Assembly (NCBI RefSeq): GCF_007829885.1
Contig: NZ_VIWW01000001.1
Location: forward strand, 6,262,001-6,326,000
Direction of reading: 5' to 3'
DNA from: Streptomyces brevispora
Lineage (GTDB): Bacteria; Actinomycetota; Actinomycetes; Streptomycetales; Streptomycetaceae
DNA: 64,000 nucleotides
Below, piece after piece: positions 1-8,628 of this stretch. The position numbers and the translations under genes were made by a program. Below the pieces are notes generated by a model. That model did no database searches. It was not told where the DNA came from and saw only the letters and a list, made by a program, of their open reading frames with translations. Position 1 is the stretch's first letter. Each line of letters begins with the position of its first letter.

Positions 1-206
1 CGGTGTCACCGCGTCCGTGGCCGACGAAGCCCATCAGTGGTGGTGTCCGTAGGTCTCCTTCCACGTCGCGGTGGCGTCTTGCTTGCCGGATCTCCGGCCC
101 ACCTCTCGATCAGTTCAGTCATGATCAAGGAAACGCCGACCGCGCCGCGGCGGTTCCGGTGGGCGCCGAACTCCCGTACGTAATACCGGGCGCGCCGGGC
201 GGCCCG

Positions 207-2333
207 TCAGCCGGAGACGCTCGCCCGGCCGTTCTCGATGTGCCCCATCAGCCGTCGCCGGAAGGCATCGTCCCCGTTGACGGTGACGGACAGGTCGTAC
301 CAGCCGTGTGCGTCGGCCGCCGAGTGCACGACCGTACGGCTGCGTCCCGGCTTGACCTTGACGGCCCTGGTCCAGTCCCGCAGGTCGGCCGCCTCGACGT
401 AGCCCAGCGGCCGTACGGCGAAGGTGAGCGTCGTCCGCCCCGTGTTGTGCAGGGTGAGATGCAGATCCCGCTCATGTGCGTCAATCCGCGAGGCGACCTC
501 GGCCCCGGCAGAAGCGCTGTCCTTCGCGGGCCCGGCGAACTCGCGCCGGAAGCCGTTCGGGCCTGTCACCGTGAACCGGTACGCCGCACCGGTAAGGGGC
601 ACCGTCCATTGCGCCGTGCCCCTTACATCCCGGTGCTGCGGTACGGGGAACTCCCCCGCGTACGGATACAGCGCGAAGTGCGCGGAGGAACGCCCCGTGT
701 TGCTCAGGGCCACCTGCACCGCCCCGTCCACCAGCTTCGCCTGGGCGTCCGGCTGGTACGGCAGCGCGCGGGCCGGGCGGACCCCGGACTCCTGTACGGG
801 CATGTGCTGCACGAGCGGCGGTTCCGGCGCCCAGCGCCCGCTGAACGGCGTGATGGCACCGGGCTGCTCGACCTTGGGCCGGCGCCGCGCCCGCTCGAAG
901 TCGAAGGCCGAGGTCAGATCGCCGGTGGCGGTGCGCCGCCAGTCGCTGATGTTCGGTTCCTTCACGCCGGTCCAGCGCTCCAGGAAGCGGATCACAGAGG
1001 TGTGGTCGAAGACCTCGGAGCAGACGTAGCCGCCCACGGTCCACGGCGACACGACGAGCAGCGGCACCCGGATCCCGAGACCGGTGGGCTTGCCCTCCCA
1101 CTGCTCCTCGGCCACCTCGGGCGGTGCGATCGGCGGCGGCACGTGGTCGAAGAAGCCGTCGTTCTCGTCGTAGTTGATGAGGACGGCGGTGTGCCGCCAC
1201 ACATCGGGGTGCTTGCCCAGCGCGTCCAGGACCTTGTAGACGATCGTCGCGCTGTGGATCGGCGAGGAGACGCTCGGGTGCTCGGAGTCGACGGCCGACG
1301 GCACCAGATAGGAGACCTCGGGCAGCGTGCCCGCCGCCACGTCCTTGGCGAACTCATCGGCCAGCTTTCCGGTCTCCACCCGGCGCAACGCACGCTCGAA
1401 GAGGCTGCGCTCAGCCTTGTCCAGGGTGGCGACACCCTCTTCGAGCAGACCGAACAGCCGCTCCCGCTCCGTGGCGTCCGCGTCCCGTACCGCCGAGTAG
1501 AACGACTCCATGTATGTATGGCCGCCGCTCTTCGACAGCGCCTTGCGGGCGATCGCCTTGAAGGCGGCGAAGAACTCGATCTGGTTGTCGGTGAAGTTCT
1601 CCCACTCGGTGTACGTACGCCAGCTGCGCCCGGCTTTCTCCAGCCGCTCCGCGTACGTGCCCCAGTCGTACCCCGGGTGCGTGTCCTCGTTGTACGCGTC
1701 GTTCCCGACGGCCCGCTTGCCGTTCGCCTCGTTGCCCGTCTTCCCGCTCCACAGGTGGTTGCGGTTGGGGCTGGTCGAGGTGTGGATGGAGGAGTGGTAG
1801 GCGTCGCAGACCGTGAAGGTGTCGGCCAGTTCGTAGTGCAGCGGGATGTCGCGGCGGTCGTAGTACGCCATGGTGGCGGCCGTCTTCGCAGTCACCCAGC
1901 CGTTCATCCACCCCCCGGCCCATGCCGTCCCGCCACCGCTCCAGGAGTGGTCGAGCGCGCCGATGTACTGGAGGTCCTTCTTCTGCGTCTCGGCAGCGCC
2001 CCGCACCGGGAACGGCAGCACGGACGTGCCCAGCAGAGCGGGCTGCTCGAAGACCGGCTTGCCGGAGGGCAGCTCGACGGCGTTGCGGTCGCCGAAGCCG
2101 CGCACTCCCCGGAGCATCCCGAAGTAATGGTCGAAGGAACGGTTCTCCTGCATCAGGATCACCACATGCTTGATGGCTCCGAGCCCGTCACCGCCACCGG
2201 ACCCCGCCGCATGTGCCGGCTGCGCGGCAATCGCGACCTGCAGCGACGGCGGAAGCAGCGACCCCGCAGTCGCGACGCCGAGTGCACCGCCGCCGAGCGC
2301 GAAGAGCCGGCGCCGTGAAATGTCCGTGGTCAA
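207..2333 (-). CDS. Phosphocholine-specific phospholipase C, Tat-exported
   Basis: This 708-aa protein belongs to the non-haemolytic bacterial phospholipase C / acid phosphatase superfamily, which hydrolyses phosphatidylcholine outside the cell. It opens with a twin-arginine signal (SRRRLF, residues 6-11, then a hydrophobic stretch and an AHA-type cleavage region near 42). The family signature QENRSFDHYFG lies at about 62-72. The catalytic domain runs to about residue 450, and the last 200 residues look like two small beta domains (DUF756 type), which is the usual length and order for the family. The start is a TTG (complement of 2331-2333) preceded five bases away by GGGAGG. A single PHO-box-like unit (GTTCACCACCG on the minus strand, 2410-2420) lies upstream, so phosphate control is possible but unproven. 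The 206 bases downstream hold no recognisable gene. Confidence 0.93.
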   Translation of the reverse strand: MTTDISRRRLFALGGGALGVATAGSLLPPSLQVAIAAQPAHAAGSGGGDGLGAIKHVVILMQENRSFDHYFGMLRGVRGFGDRNAVELPSGKPVFEQPALLGTSVLPFPVRGAAETQKKDLQYIGALDHSWSGGGTAWAGGWMNGWVTAKTAATMAYYDRRDIPLHYELADTFTVCDAYHSSIHTSTSPNRNHLWSGKTGNEANGKRAVGNDAYNEDTHPGYDWGTYAERLEKAGRSWRTYTEWENFTDNQIEFFAAFKAIARKALSKSGGHTYMESFYSAVRDADATERERLFGLLEEGVATLDKAERSLFERALRRVETGKLADEFAKDVAAGTLPEVSYLVPSAVDSEHPSVSSPIHSATIVYKVLDALGKHPDVWRHTAVLINYDENDGFFDHVPPPIAPPEVAEEQWEGKPTGLGIRVPLLVVSPWTVGGYVCSEVFDHTSVIRFLERWTGVKEPNISDWRRTATGDLTSAFDFERARRRPKVEQPGAITPFSGRWAPEPPLVQHMPVQESGVRPARALPYQPDAQAKLVDGAVQVALSNTGRSSAHFALYPYAGEFPVPQHRDVRGTAQWTVPLTGAAYRFTVTGPNGFRREFAGPAKDSASAGAEVASRIDAHERDLHLTLHNTGRTTLTFAVRPLGYVEAADLRDWTRAVKVKPGRSRTVVHSAADAHGWYDLSVTVNGDDAFRRRLMGHIENGRASVSG

Positions 2334-2518
2334 GCGAGCCTCCCGAGTCGTGTCGTTCAGCCCGGAAACTAATCAAGCCAGGTGGCGCAGGGAAGGATTC
2401 CGTACGGCTCGGTGGTGAACGTCCAACAGGTCGGCCGGGAAGGTCCAACCGCGCCCCGCACTGGTCGCGTGGGTCTCGTAGACGAGCTGGATCGATGTCA
2501 TCGCCCTGCTGTTCATGG

Positions 2519-2937
2519 TCAGGCCGCCTTGAGAGGACGTCCGCCCCAGCGGATGCCCTTCTCGCTGCGGATGCGGGCACGCCCTTGCGCGGCCTGCACG
2601 CCGCCATCATCCGCGCCCGCAAGATTCGGTCCGGTCAGATACCCCCTTCCGCTGCCCGGACACTCACAGAGTCGATCGCACTCCGGGACCAACCCAGCTC
2701 GCCTCGGAGCCCGAGTTCGTCGAGGACGACACGATGGAGCCGGGCCCGCACACGGTCCCGGCTCCATCGTGCGAAACGGCGGTAGACCGTCGGCCGGGCG
2801 GGACCGACCACCGGTGGCAACTGCCGCCAGGTGCAGCCGGAGGTGGCCACGAAGATGATCGCGGCCAAGACGTCGCGGTCACCTGCCCGCCGCCGGCCCC
2901 CGCCCTGCGGACGCTTCATCTCCGTCGGCGGCACCAC
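2519..2937 (-). pseudogene. IS5-family transposase remnant (DUF4096-type N-terminus)
   Basis: The reading frame resembles the N-terminal half of streptomycete IS5-type transposases: the segment RPQGGGRRRAGDRDVLAAII is followed by SGCTWRQLPP, VYRRFARWSRD, LHRVVLDELG and a SVRAAEGG motif. The frame closes at 2635 with TGA. The expected next residues (YLTGPN) appear immediately in another frame, so a frameshift is visible, and the DDE catalytic remainder is absent or decayed. No terminal inverted repeats were identified. It is a dead fragment. Confidence 0.7.
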
Positions 2938-2987
2938 CCGCCGAAATCAGCACTCTTTCCTCCAGGGCTCGCCGGGGCGCGAAGCCG

Positions 2988-3272
2988 CCCGTCTTACCCG
3001 TCGCCGCGATCGACGACCCGGCGCTGCCGGAGGCGCTGGCCGAGCTGGCGGCGGCGCGGGCGGGCGAGATGGACGGCTGGACACGTCACCGTCTCCGCCA
3101 CAGCGCCCTGACACACGACGCCGAGGGCGGCACCTCCACCCCCACATGCTGCTCGCACGCTCCCGCCACGCCTCCGTCCGCTCCCTGGAACGGTACGTAC
3201 GCCCGCCCCGGCGTCGACGCGGTCGCCCGGCACGTCGCGCAGCGCGATCCCGCTGCCCGTCGCCGGGGTTGA
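2988..3272 (+). pseudogene. Tyrosine recombinase (integrase) C-terminal remnant with two frameshifts
   Basis: One frame carries RHRLRHSALTHDAEGG, matching box II of phage-type integrases (HxLRHSxxTH). After TSTP the homology jumps to another frame (MLLARSRHASVRSLERYVR, which holds the His and catalytic Tyr region) and then returns to the first frame (RPGVDAVARHVAQRDPAARRRG, then stop TGA 3270-3272). Read across the shifts it gives a convincing integrase tail, but no intact gene remains. The sequence directly shows the motifs and shifts; assignment to the tyrosine recombinase family is from family knowledge. Confidence 0.65.
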
Positions 3273-3320
3273 ACCAGGCACCTTGGCGGTCAGGGCGCGG
3301 AAAGCGTCTGCCGAGCGCCG

Positions 3321-4271
3321 TCACTTCCCGTCCTGAGTCGGTTGCGGCGAAGTGGCGGGGCCGGACACCGTCGCTGGCCGGCGCGAGGCAGCGCCGATCT
3401 GCCAGGTGGCGGAGTACAGCAGCAGTGCGACCGTGAACGACGCGCCCGCTCTCTTGGCGGCCCCGGTCAACACGCCTTCGGCGAGGGTCCCCCACGGAGC
3501 TCGAACCGTCTGGGAGGGATAGGTGGTCTCGCTCGCGCCGTCGCCCAGGTCGACGGTAGTCGGTTGGCTGTAGTCCACTTCGGTCACATAGCGGTAGGCG
3601 TTGAAGTCGTTACGGGTGTTGACGGCGCCGCCCAGCACGGGTGCCGCAACCAGCAGAGTGACCACGCTCCACCGTATGACCGGACTCAGGCGGGCAACGG
3701 TGTCGGTGCCGCCGTGGGTGCGCAGACGGCCTCGGCGCCGCCAAAGATGCCGGCCGACGGCCGCCAGGCCGAAGGCGGTGCTCGCGTACTGCAGCAGCCG
3801 GGCGACCGTCAAGCCTCCCAGGGCCGAGGCGCGCAGCGGCTGCACGTGGGTGACCAGGAAGCCGTGGGTGAAGGAGTCCCACGCGAGGTGGGAGGCGATA
3901 CCGATCAGGGCGGAGACCAGTAGCCATATGGTGTGGCGGACCTTGGCCGGCATGCCGGTTGTCCGCTCGGGTTCCGGAAGGCGGAGGCCGGACGGGAGCA
4001 GTGCTGTGATCGGCGCGCGCAGCATCCGGTAGGCGGCGACCAGAGCGATGGCAAGGGGCAGATTGACCACCAGGCCCGCACTGAGCGAGTGGGTCTCCGT
4101 GGCGTTGAGGAGCGGCCCGTACCAGTCCTGGGGGCTGGTCTCGGACACGCCGAGGACGTCCAGGAAGTACGGGACGTCGGGTGCCACGGCACCCGCGACC
4201 AGAGACGCCGGAACGAAGGGCCGGCGCATCAGCGGCAGCACTGCTGCGGGGTGGGACACGGTGAACGGCAA
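3321..4271 (-). CDS. DUF4184 family membrane protein
   Basis: The N-terminus LPFTVSHPAAVLPLMRR followed by VPASLVAGAVAPDVPYF is the signature of the DUF4184 family of integral membrane proteins of unknown function. Several hydrophobic helices are visible (for example near LLVSALIGIASHLAWDSF and VVTLLVAAPVLGGAV). I place the start at a TTG (complement of 4269-4271) because family members begin at MPFTxSHPAA. An upstream ATG at 4325 would add 18 residues of no obvious homology. It stands alone on the minus strand, with the integrase relic downstream. The biochemical role is not known. Confidence 0.8.
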   Translation of the reverse strand: MPFTVSHPAAVLPLMRRPFVPASLVAGAVAPDVPYFLDVLGVSETSPQDWYGPLLNATETHSLSAGLVVNLPLAIALVAAYRMLRAPITALLPSGLRLPEPERTTGMPAKVRHTIWLLVSALIGIASHLAWDSFTHGFLVTHVQPLRASALGGLTVARLLQYASTAFGLAAVGRHLWRRRGRLRTHGGTDTVARLSPVIRWSVVTLLVAAPVLGGAVNTRNDFNAYRYVTEVDYSQPTTVDLGDGASETTYPSQTVRAPWGTLAEGVLTGAAKRAGASFTVALLLYSATWQIGAASRRPATVSGPATSPQPTQDGK

Positions 4272-4498
4272 CTGGATGATCTTCTCTGCTCGGAAGGGAC
4301 GGGCGGAGGTCACTGCATGCCGCACCGCGCGCTCTTTCGCTGGGGCTACGAGATCGCACGGCTGGCCCAGACAGCACTCACGGATGGAACACCGGAGAGA
4401 GTATTCATCTCAACGGACTATCGCAAGGTGCGCGGGTCACGGTGTGCTGCCAGCGTGAGGAAGCCGCCAGGCAAGACACATGGCGGCACGGCAAAGCC

Positions 4499-4520
4499 GG
4501 CCGCCCGTTGGCGGGCGGCC
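4499..4520 (-). terminator. GC hairpin terminator of the PadR/membrane-protein operon
   Basis: A perfect 9-bp stem (4499-4507 with 4512-4520) and a TTGG loop sit 21 bases past the stop of the membrane protein gene at 4542. There is no U-tract, as is usual for streptomycete terminators. Confidence 0.6.
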
Positions 4521-4541
4521 CGCCGGAAAGTAAAGGCGGGG

Positions 4542-5429
4542 TCAGCTTCGGCGGCGCACCGCCTGGAAGAACGCCGTGAGCGCGGCCACGACCGGCAGCA
4601 GGAGAAGGGTGCCGAGGACGGGCCAGGGATCGCCCCAGACAGTCGCGTAGGAGTAGGCGACCAGCGGCGGAGAGGCCACGGCCATCGCGCCCATCTCAAG
4701 CAGACCTGAGGAACGCGCGCGGAGGGCGAGGACGGCCCCCGTGAAGGCGAGGACCAGCATCGGCCAGGCGCCGTAGTCCGTGGTCACACCGAAGGCCCCC
4801 GTGTAGGCCCCTGTATTCACGACGGCGACGGGAAACCACCCCGCGGCAGCCATGGCGCCGGTCGCCGCCGACAGTCGCCTGTCACCGCGTCGATCCGGAG
4901 GGCAGGCGAGGACGACGGCGACGGTCAGCAACGCCGCGACCGGAGTGATGGCCCCCTCGTCGTACACGCGTGCGCCGGCGGCCCACTGCACGGCCGTCCC
5001 CAGCAGCCCGCACACGGCCACCCCCGCACCCGGCCCCCACCGGCCGGTCAAGGCGATGACCGCGCCGACGCACACCAGCAGTGAGAGCAGCATGTGCAGG
5101 CTCCACGCACCATCCACGGTGGAGAGCTGTACCTGTACCGGGGCCGGCGAGAGAACAAGCCCTGCGTACCAGCGCGTCAGGCGCAACCCACCGTCCACCG
5201 CACCAGCCGCCAGCGCGAACGGGGCAGCCAGGGCGAAGAAACGCCCCGCAGGCGACGCCGAGTCAAGCCCCAGCCGAACCCGCAGGGCGTGCGCGGCCAG
5301 GTCGGCATCCGCACGCAGCCGGGCCGGACGCGGCATGTCCGCCGTCATCTCCCGGTGCACATCGACGATTTCCTGCCCGTAAGCAGCCCGGTACGCAGCC
5401 GGATACAGACGGACGAGGGGATCGCTCAC
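4542..5429 (-). CDS. Multi-pass membrane protein partnered with PadR regulator
   Basis: This 295-aa protein has a short cytoplasmic N-terminus (SDPLVRLYPAAYRAAYGQEI), a pattern often seen in streptomycete membrane proteins encoded beside PadR regulators. About seven hydrophobic segments follow from residue 62 to the end (for example MLLSLLVCVGAVIALTG and VAALLTVAVVLACPP). Its start codon overlaps the PadR stop (ATGA at 5426-5429), so the two are translationally coupled. PadR-linked membrane proteins commonly respond to cell-envelope or drug stress, but no function can be read from this sequence. Confidence 0.8.
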   Translation of the reverse strand: MSDPLVRLYPAAYRAAYGQEIVDVHREMTADMPRPARLRADADLAAHALRVRLGLDSASPAGRFFALAAPFALAAGAVDGGLRLTRWYAGLVLSPAPVQVQLSTVDGAWSLHMLLSLLVCVGAVIALTGRWGPGAGVAVCGLLGTAVQWAAGARVYDEGAITPVAALLTVAVVLACPPDRRGDRRLSAATGAMAAAGWFPVAVVNTGAYTGAFGVTTDYGAWPMLVLAFTGAVLALRARSSGLLEMGAMAVASPPLVAYSYATVWGDPWPVLGTLLLLPVVAALTAFFQAVRRRS

Positions 5430-5761
5430 GCAGGCGCCGCCGCGCCGTCGGCCAGACGCCGCCTGACCTCCCGGACGGTCGCGGCCAGCCGCTCCGCCTC
5501 GGCCTCCAGCCGCTCCCGCCCGGCAGGAGCGAGAGAGAAGACACGACGAGCCCGGCCGTCCACCACCTCCTCACGCTCCACCTGGATCAAACCCTCCGCC
5601 AGCAGCCTGTCCAGCGCCCCGTAGAGCGCCCCGGTACGCGGCGTGACGCGGCCGTCGGTGATGGTCTTGACCTCCTGGGCGATGGCGTACCCGTGCCGAG
5701 GGGCATTCGCCAGCGCCGTCAGCAGCAGCAGAGCCAGCTCCTGCATTCCTCGTTCGCTCAT
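5426..5761 (-). CDS. PadR family transcriptional regulator
   Basis: This is a 111-aa winged-helix regulator of the PadR family: residues 6-75 include LALLLLTALANAPRHGYAIAQ and a GTLYGALDRLL-like block (TGALYGALDRLLAEGLI), then a short C-terminal helix rich in Glu, Ala and Arg. The length matches short PadR (subfamily 2) proteins. It is the first gene of a two-gene operon with the membrane protein, which it probably controls by autoregulation. No clear operator was recognised. Upstream lies the inverted duplication at 5821-6005. Confidence 0.88.
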   Translation of the reverse strand: MSERGMQELALLLLTALANAPRHGYAIAQEVKTITDGRVTPRTGALYGALDRLLAEGLIQVEREEVVDGRARRVFSLAPAGRERLEAEAERLAATVREVRRRLADGAAAPA

Positions 5762-5820
5762 ACCAACAGAGTATTCCGCCCAACAGACCTTCGGTGGGCC
5801 GGAGCCGCAGCGGTCTCGTC

Positions 5821-6005
5821 CTCGCGGGTGCGTGGGCCGGGCACCGTCGCCGACCGGGCTGTCAGGTCCAGGCCGAGACGACTGTGCCTGTCGAGCTCGA
5901 ACCGGCCGTACAGAGATCTACGGCCGGTTCGAGCTCGACGTGCGCAGCCGCCTCGATCTGGATCTGTCCATCCGGGCGACAGCGCTCGGCCCACGCGCCC
6001 CGCAG
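5821..6005. repeat. Imperfect head-to-head inverted duplication with perfect 21-bp core arms
   Basis: The arms 5890-5910 and 5919-5939 are perfect reverse complements separated by 8 bases. The similarity extends outward at roughly three-quarters identity to 5821 and 6005. Both arms, read inward, encode similar peptides: GAWAGHRRRPG..VQAE..VPVELEPAV from the left and GAWAERCRPDG..IQIE..AHVELEPAV from the right. Many differences fall at third codon positions. This suggests two diverged copies of the 3' part of one coding sequence facing each other. I do not recognise the family. The core could fold into a strong hairpin. Confidence 0.75.
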
Positions 6006-6201
6006 GGTGATGTAGCTGGAGTGGCCCCGGCATGACCCCCGAGCAGGTCTGGTTCGGTGGAGAATCAGCCTGACCACGGAGGTCCGCAGCTATCCGCCCT
6101 GGCGCCGAGTGCCGTCCGCCCCGGTTGCTGTGTTGTGCCGTCGCGAACACCGGACTTCGTCCTGTGGCAGACCGGGGTCCGCGATGAGGTGGGGCCGCAG
6201 G

Positions 6202-6975
6202 TCAGCTTGTTTGGCCGGTGGGCATGATGGTGACCTGCTGGAGGTTCACCCGCGGAGGCAGGGTGGCGATGAATCCGATGGTCTGGGCGATGTCCTGCGG
6301 GGTGAGCCAGTCCATGGTCTCCTTCGATCCGTCGAGCCATTCGAGTGCGCCGGTGTCGGTGACGTGGTTCTGGAGTTCGGTGCCGACGATGCCGGGCTCG
6401 ATCGCGGCGACCCGGACGTGCTTCGGCCCGAGTTCGGTCCGCAGGTGCCGGGACAGGTGGGTGACATATGCCTTGGTGCCTGAGTAAACGGCGAAGTTCG
6501 GGAAGATGTTCTGCGCGGCGATCGAGGCCGTATTGATCAGGTCGGCCGCGCCGCGTTCGCCGGCGTTCTTGACCAGCTGCGGAACGAACGCGCCGATGAC
6601 GTTCATCAGCCCGCTGATATTCAGGTCGATCTGGTGCTGCCACTGGCCGATGCGCAGCTCCTCGATCGGGGCCGGGAGCATGATTCCGGCGTTGTTGAAC
6701 AGCAGGTCCGCGCCGCCGAGCTCGGCTTCCACCCGGTCGGCGGCAGCCTGTACGGCTGCGGCGTCGGTGACGTCGGCGGTGATCGCCAGCGCGCTCCCGC
6801 CGTTCTTCTCGATGCGGGCGACCAGGTCCTGCAGCCGCTCCGCGCGGCGGGCGAGGACGACGACCGTCGCGCCCAGTGAGGCCAGGTGCTCGGCGGATGC
6901 CTCGCCGATACCGCTGGAGGCACCGGTGATCACGGCGACCCGGTCGTCGAGGGGCTGGACAGGTGCAGTAGCCAT
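6202..6975 (-). CDS. SDR family oxidoreductase
   Basis: A 257-aa classical short-chain dehydrogenase/reductase with all hallmarks: the cofactor motif TGASSGIG (17-24), NNAG (94-97), a catalytic Ser around 151 (NTAS) and YSGTK (Tyr164, Lys168). An Arg in the second strand (LARRAER) favours NADP(H). The substrate cannot be inferred; the closest general type is the clavaldehyde-dehydrogenase-like SDRs that often sit opposite MmyB-type regulators. It is divergent from the regulator at 7162, which probably controls it. Confidence 0.9.
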   Translation of the reverse strand: MATAPVQPLDDRVAVITGASSGIGEASAEHLASLGATVVVLARRAERLQDLVARIEKNGGSALAITADVTDAAAVQAAADRVEAELGGADLLFNNAGIMLPAPIEELRIGQWQHQIDLNISGLMNVIGAFVPQLVKNAGERGAADLINTASIAAQNIFPNFAVYSGTKAYVTHLSRHLRTELGPKHVRVAAIEPGIVGTELQNHVTDTGALEWLDGSKETMDWLTPQDIAQTIGFIATLPPRVNLQQVTIMPTGQTS

Positions 6976-7125
6976 GGAAACGTACCTTCCGGAAACGAGA
7001 GGGCTTCGGGACAGGGAGCACGGCCTGGTGGCCGTGCTCCCTCATCCAGGACACCACTGCGTCACCCACTCGCAGGGCGCCGAAGCGGCTCTGGCGAGGC
7101 AGGTACCGCCAGGACCACCCAGCCG

Positions 7126-7141
7126 GTCCGCGGCCGCGGAC
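7126..7141. promoter_or_regulatory. 16-nt perfect palindrome, candidate operator
   Basis: GTCCGCGGCCGCGGAC is a perfect palindrome 20 bases upstream of the regulator ATG at 7162, in the region shared with the divergent SDR gene. GC palindromes arise easily in such DNA, so this is only a candidate operator. Confidence 0.35.
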
Positions 7142-7161
7142 GCCGGGGCCAGACTGGGGGC

Positions 7162-8043
7162 ATGGATCGCAGCAGCGAGATCTCCGACTTCCTGCGCACC
7201 CGCCGGGCCCGGATCACCCCCAACGAGGCCGGGCTGCCCAGCGACGGGCGAGCGCGCCGGGTCCCGGGACTGCGCCGTGAGGAAGCGGCCCGTCTGGCCG
7301 GGGTGAGCACCGAGTACTACACGCGCCTCGAACAGGGCCGCGCCTCCAACCCCTCACCCGAAGTCCTCGCCGCGCTCGCCGACGCGCTGCGGCTGGATGC
7401 AGCCGAGCGCGAGCACCTCTGCGACCTCCTCGCCCGGCCCTCGGCCGCCCGCCGGACCGCGACGAGCCCACAGCGCGTACGGCCCGGACTCCACCTGACA
7501 CTCCAGGCCCTCGACCACCGGCCGGCCTTCATCCTCGGGCGGCGCACCGACGTCCTGGCCTCCAACCACCTCGCCCGCGCCGTCCTCACCGACTTCGACG
7601 CCCTGCCGGCCACCCAGCGCAACCTCGCCCGCTACTACCTTCTGGATCCCCAGGCCCGCGAACGCACCGGCGACTGGGATCGCATCGCGGCGGAGACCGT
7701 CGCCATCCTGCGCCTGGAAGCCGGCCGGTACCCCCATGACCGCCGGCTCACCGACCTCGTGGGCGAGCTGACCGTGCGCTCGCCCGAGTTCAGCACCTGG
7801 TGGAACGACCACCGGGTCCTGCGACGCACCCACGGCGCCAAGCACTACCACCACCCTCTCGTCGGCGACCTGCACTTCTCCTACGAATGCCTCCAGCCTC
7901 CTGGCGACGCGGATCAGACCCTCTGCCTCTACAACGCCGAACCCGACTCACCCACCGCCCGGTCACTGCAGATACTGGCCGGCTGGAACACTCCCTCAGC
8001 CCCCGCACCGCCCCTGCAGAAGCCCCGGCAGGAACGCCCATAA
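7162..8043 (+). CDS. Helix-turn-helix regulator with MmyB-like ligand-binding domain
   Basis: This 293-aa protein has an N-terminal XRE-type HTH (about residues 10-80; RRVPGLRREEAARLAGVS, YYTRLEQGR) and a C-terminal MmyB-like PAS domain (from about residue 105; RPAFILGRRTDVLASNHLAR and FSTWWNDHRV). The ATG at 7162 starts at MDRSSEISDFL, the usual N-terminus of the family; longer upstream frames are shadows. In streptomycetes this family usually regulates a neighbouring, often divergent SDR, which is the layout here. The ligand of the MmyB domain is unknown. Confidence 0.9.
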   Translation: MDRSSEISDFLRTRRARITPNEAGLPSDGRARRVPGLRREEAARLAGVSTEYYTRLEQGRASNPSPEVLAALADALRLDAAEREHLCDLLARPSAARRTATSPQRVRPGLHLTLQALDHRPAFILGRRTDVLASNHLARAVLTDFDALPATQRNLARYYLLDPQARERTGDWDRIAAETVAILRLEAGRYPHDRRLTDLVGELTVRSPEFSTWWNDHRVLRRTHGAKHYHHPLVGDLHFSYECLQPPGDADQTLCLYNAEPDSPTARSLQILAGWNTPSAPAPPLQKPRQERP

Positions 8044-8350
8044 GGGTGCCCACTTCTACCAGCCCGTCTTCCCCTCCGGCCTGGGCTACGAGGCCGCCGG
8101 TGTCGTCGAGGCCATCGGCCCGGACGTCTCCGGCTTAACCGCCGGGGACACCATCGGAGTCGTCCCGGCCTTCCTGCAGACCGACTACGGCACCTACGGC
8201 GACCACGTCCTGGGCCCCGCCGCCACCGTCCACCGCCCCGTCTCCGTCGCCCCCGAGCAGGCCGCAGCGGTGTGGATGGCCTACCTCACCGCCTACGGCG
8301 CGTTCGTCGAGAACATCAGGAGCGCATCAGGGACGGCCTGGACCGCTGCA
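8044..8350 (+). pseudogene. Zinc-type alcohol dehydrogenase / quinone oxidoreductase (MDR) N-terminal fragment
   Basis: Immediately after the regulator's stop, an open frame reads GYEAAGVVEAIGPDVSGLTA, then GDTIGVVPAF and VHRPVSVAPEQAAAVWMAYLTAYGAF. These are the GroES-like domain and the start of the cofactor domain of medium-chain dehydrogenases. The beginning is missing, and homology stops at about residue ENI, where a few bases in another frame resemble an MDR C-terminus (ERIRDGLDR). The gene has lost its start and centre. Confidence 0.7.
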
Positions 8351-8351
8351 A

Positions 8352-8576
8352 GGTTCACTGGAGGCCGACCAGGCCCGAGCAGTCGTGACGACCGCCACCT
8401 CGATGGCCGGCGCCCTGTGGCAGATGGCCGCCCCCGGCACCCAGCTGCGCGCCTTCTACGAGAGCGACCCCGAACTGTCCCACTCCGTCGTCGATGTCGA
8501 ACCCCGCCTGACCGACATCCTGACCGCGCTGCTCACCGACTACGCCGTCGGCTCGAGCCGGCTCACCGAGAACTGA
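8352..8576 (+). pseudogene. TetR-family regulator C-terminal fragment
   Basis: The frame SLEADQARAVVTTATSMAGA, then LWQMAAPGTQLRAFYESDPE and LTDILTALLTDYAVG, resembles the ligand-binding end of a TetR regulator and finishes at TGA 8574-8576. There is no DNA-binding N-terminus; the fragment is fused to the preceding dehydrogenase relic. This looks like a deletion that joined two unrelated gene ends. Confidence 0.55.
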
Positions 8577-8628
8577 GGAACCCCCGTGCCACGCCATGAC
8601 CCCCCGGACCGGCACCGTTGTCACGGAT

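Noticed and set aside
3..2318. 771-codon plus-strand frame
   Set aside because: Antisense to the phospholipase C gene, with no recognisable domain.
2410..2420. PHO box upstream of phospholipase C
   Set aside because: Only one 11-bp unit resembles the direct repeat; the adjoining unit does not match, so phosphate control is not claimed as a feature.
3255..3310. tRNA-like 3' end as an integration site beside the integrase relic
   Set aside because: No T-loop GGTTCGAATCC-like sequence or cloverleaf could be drawn.
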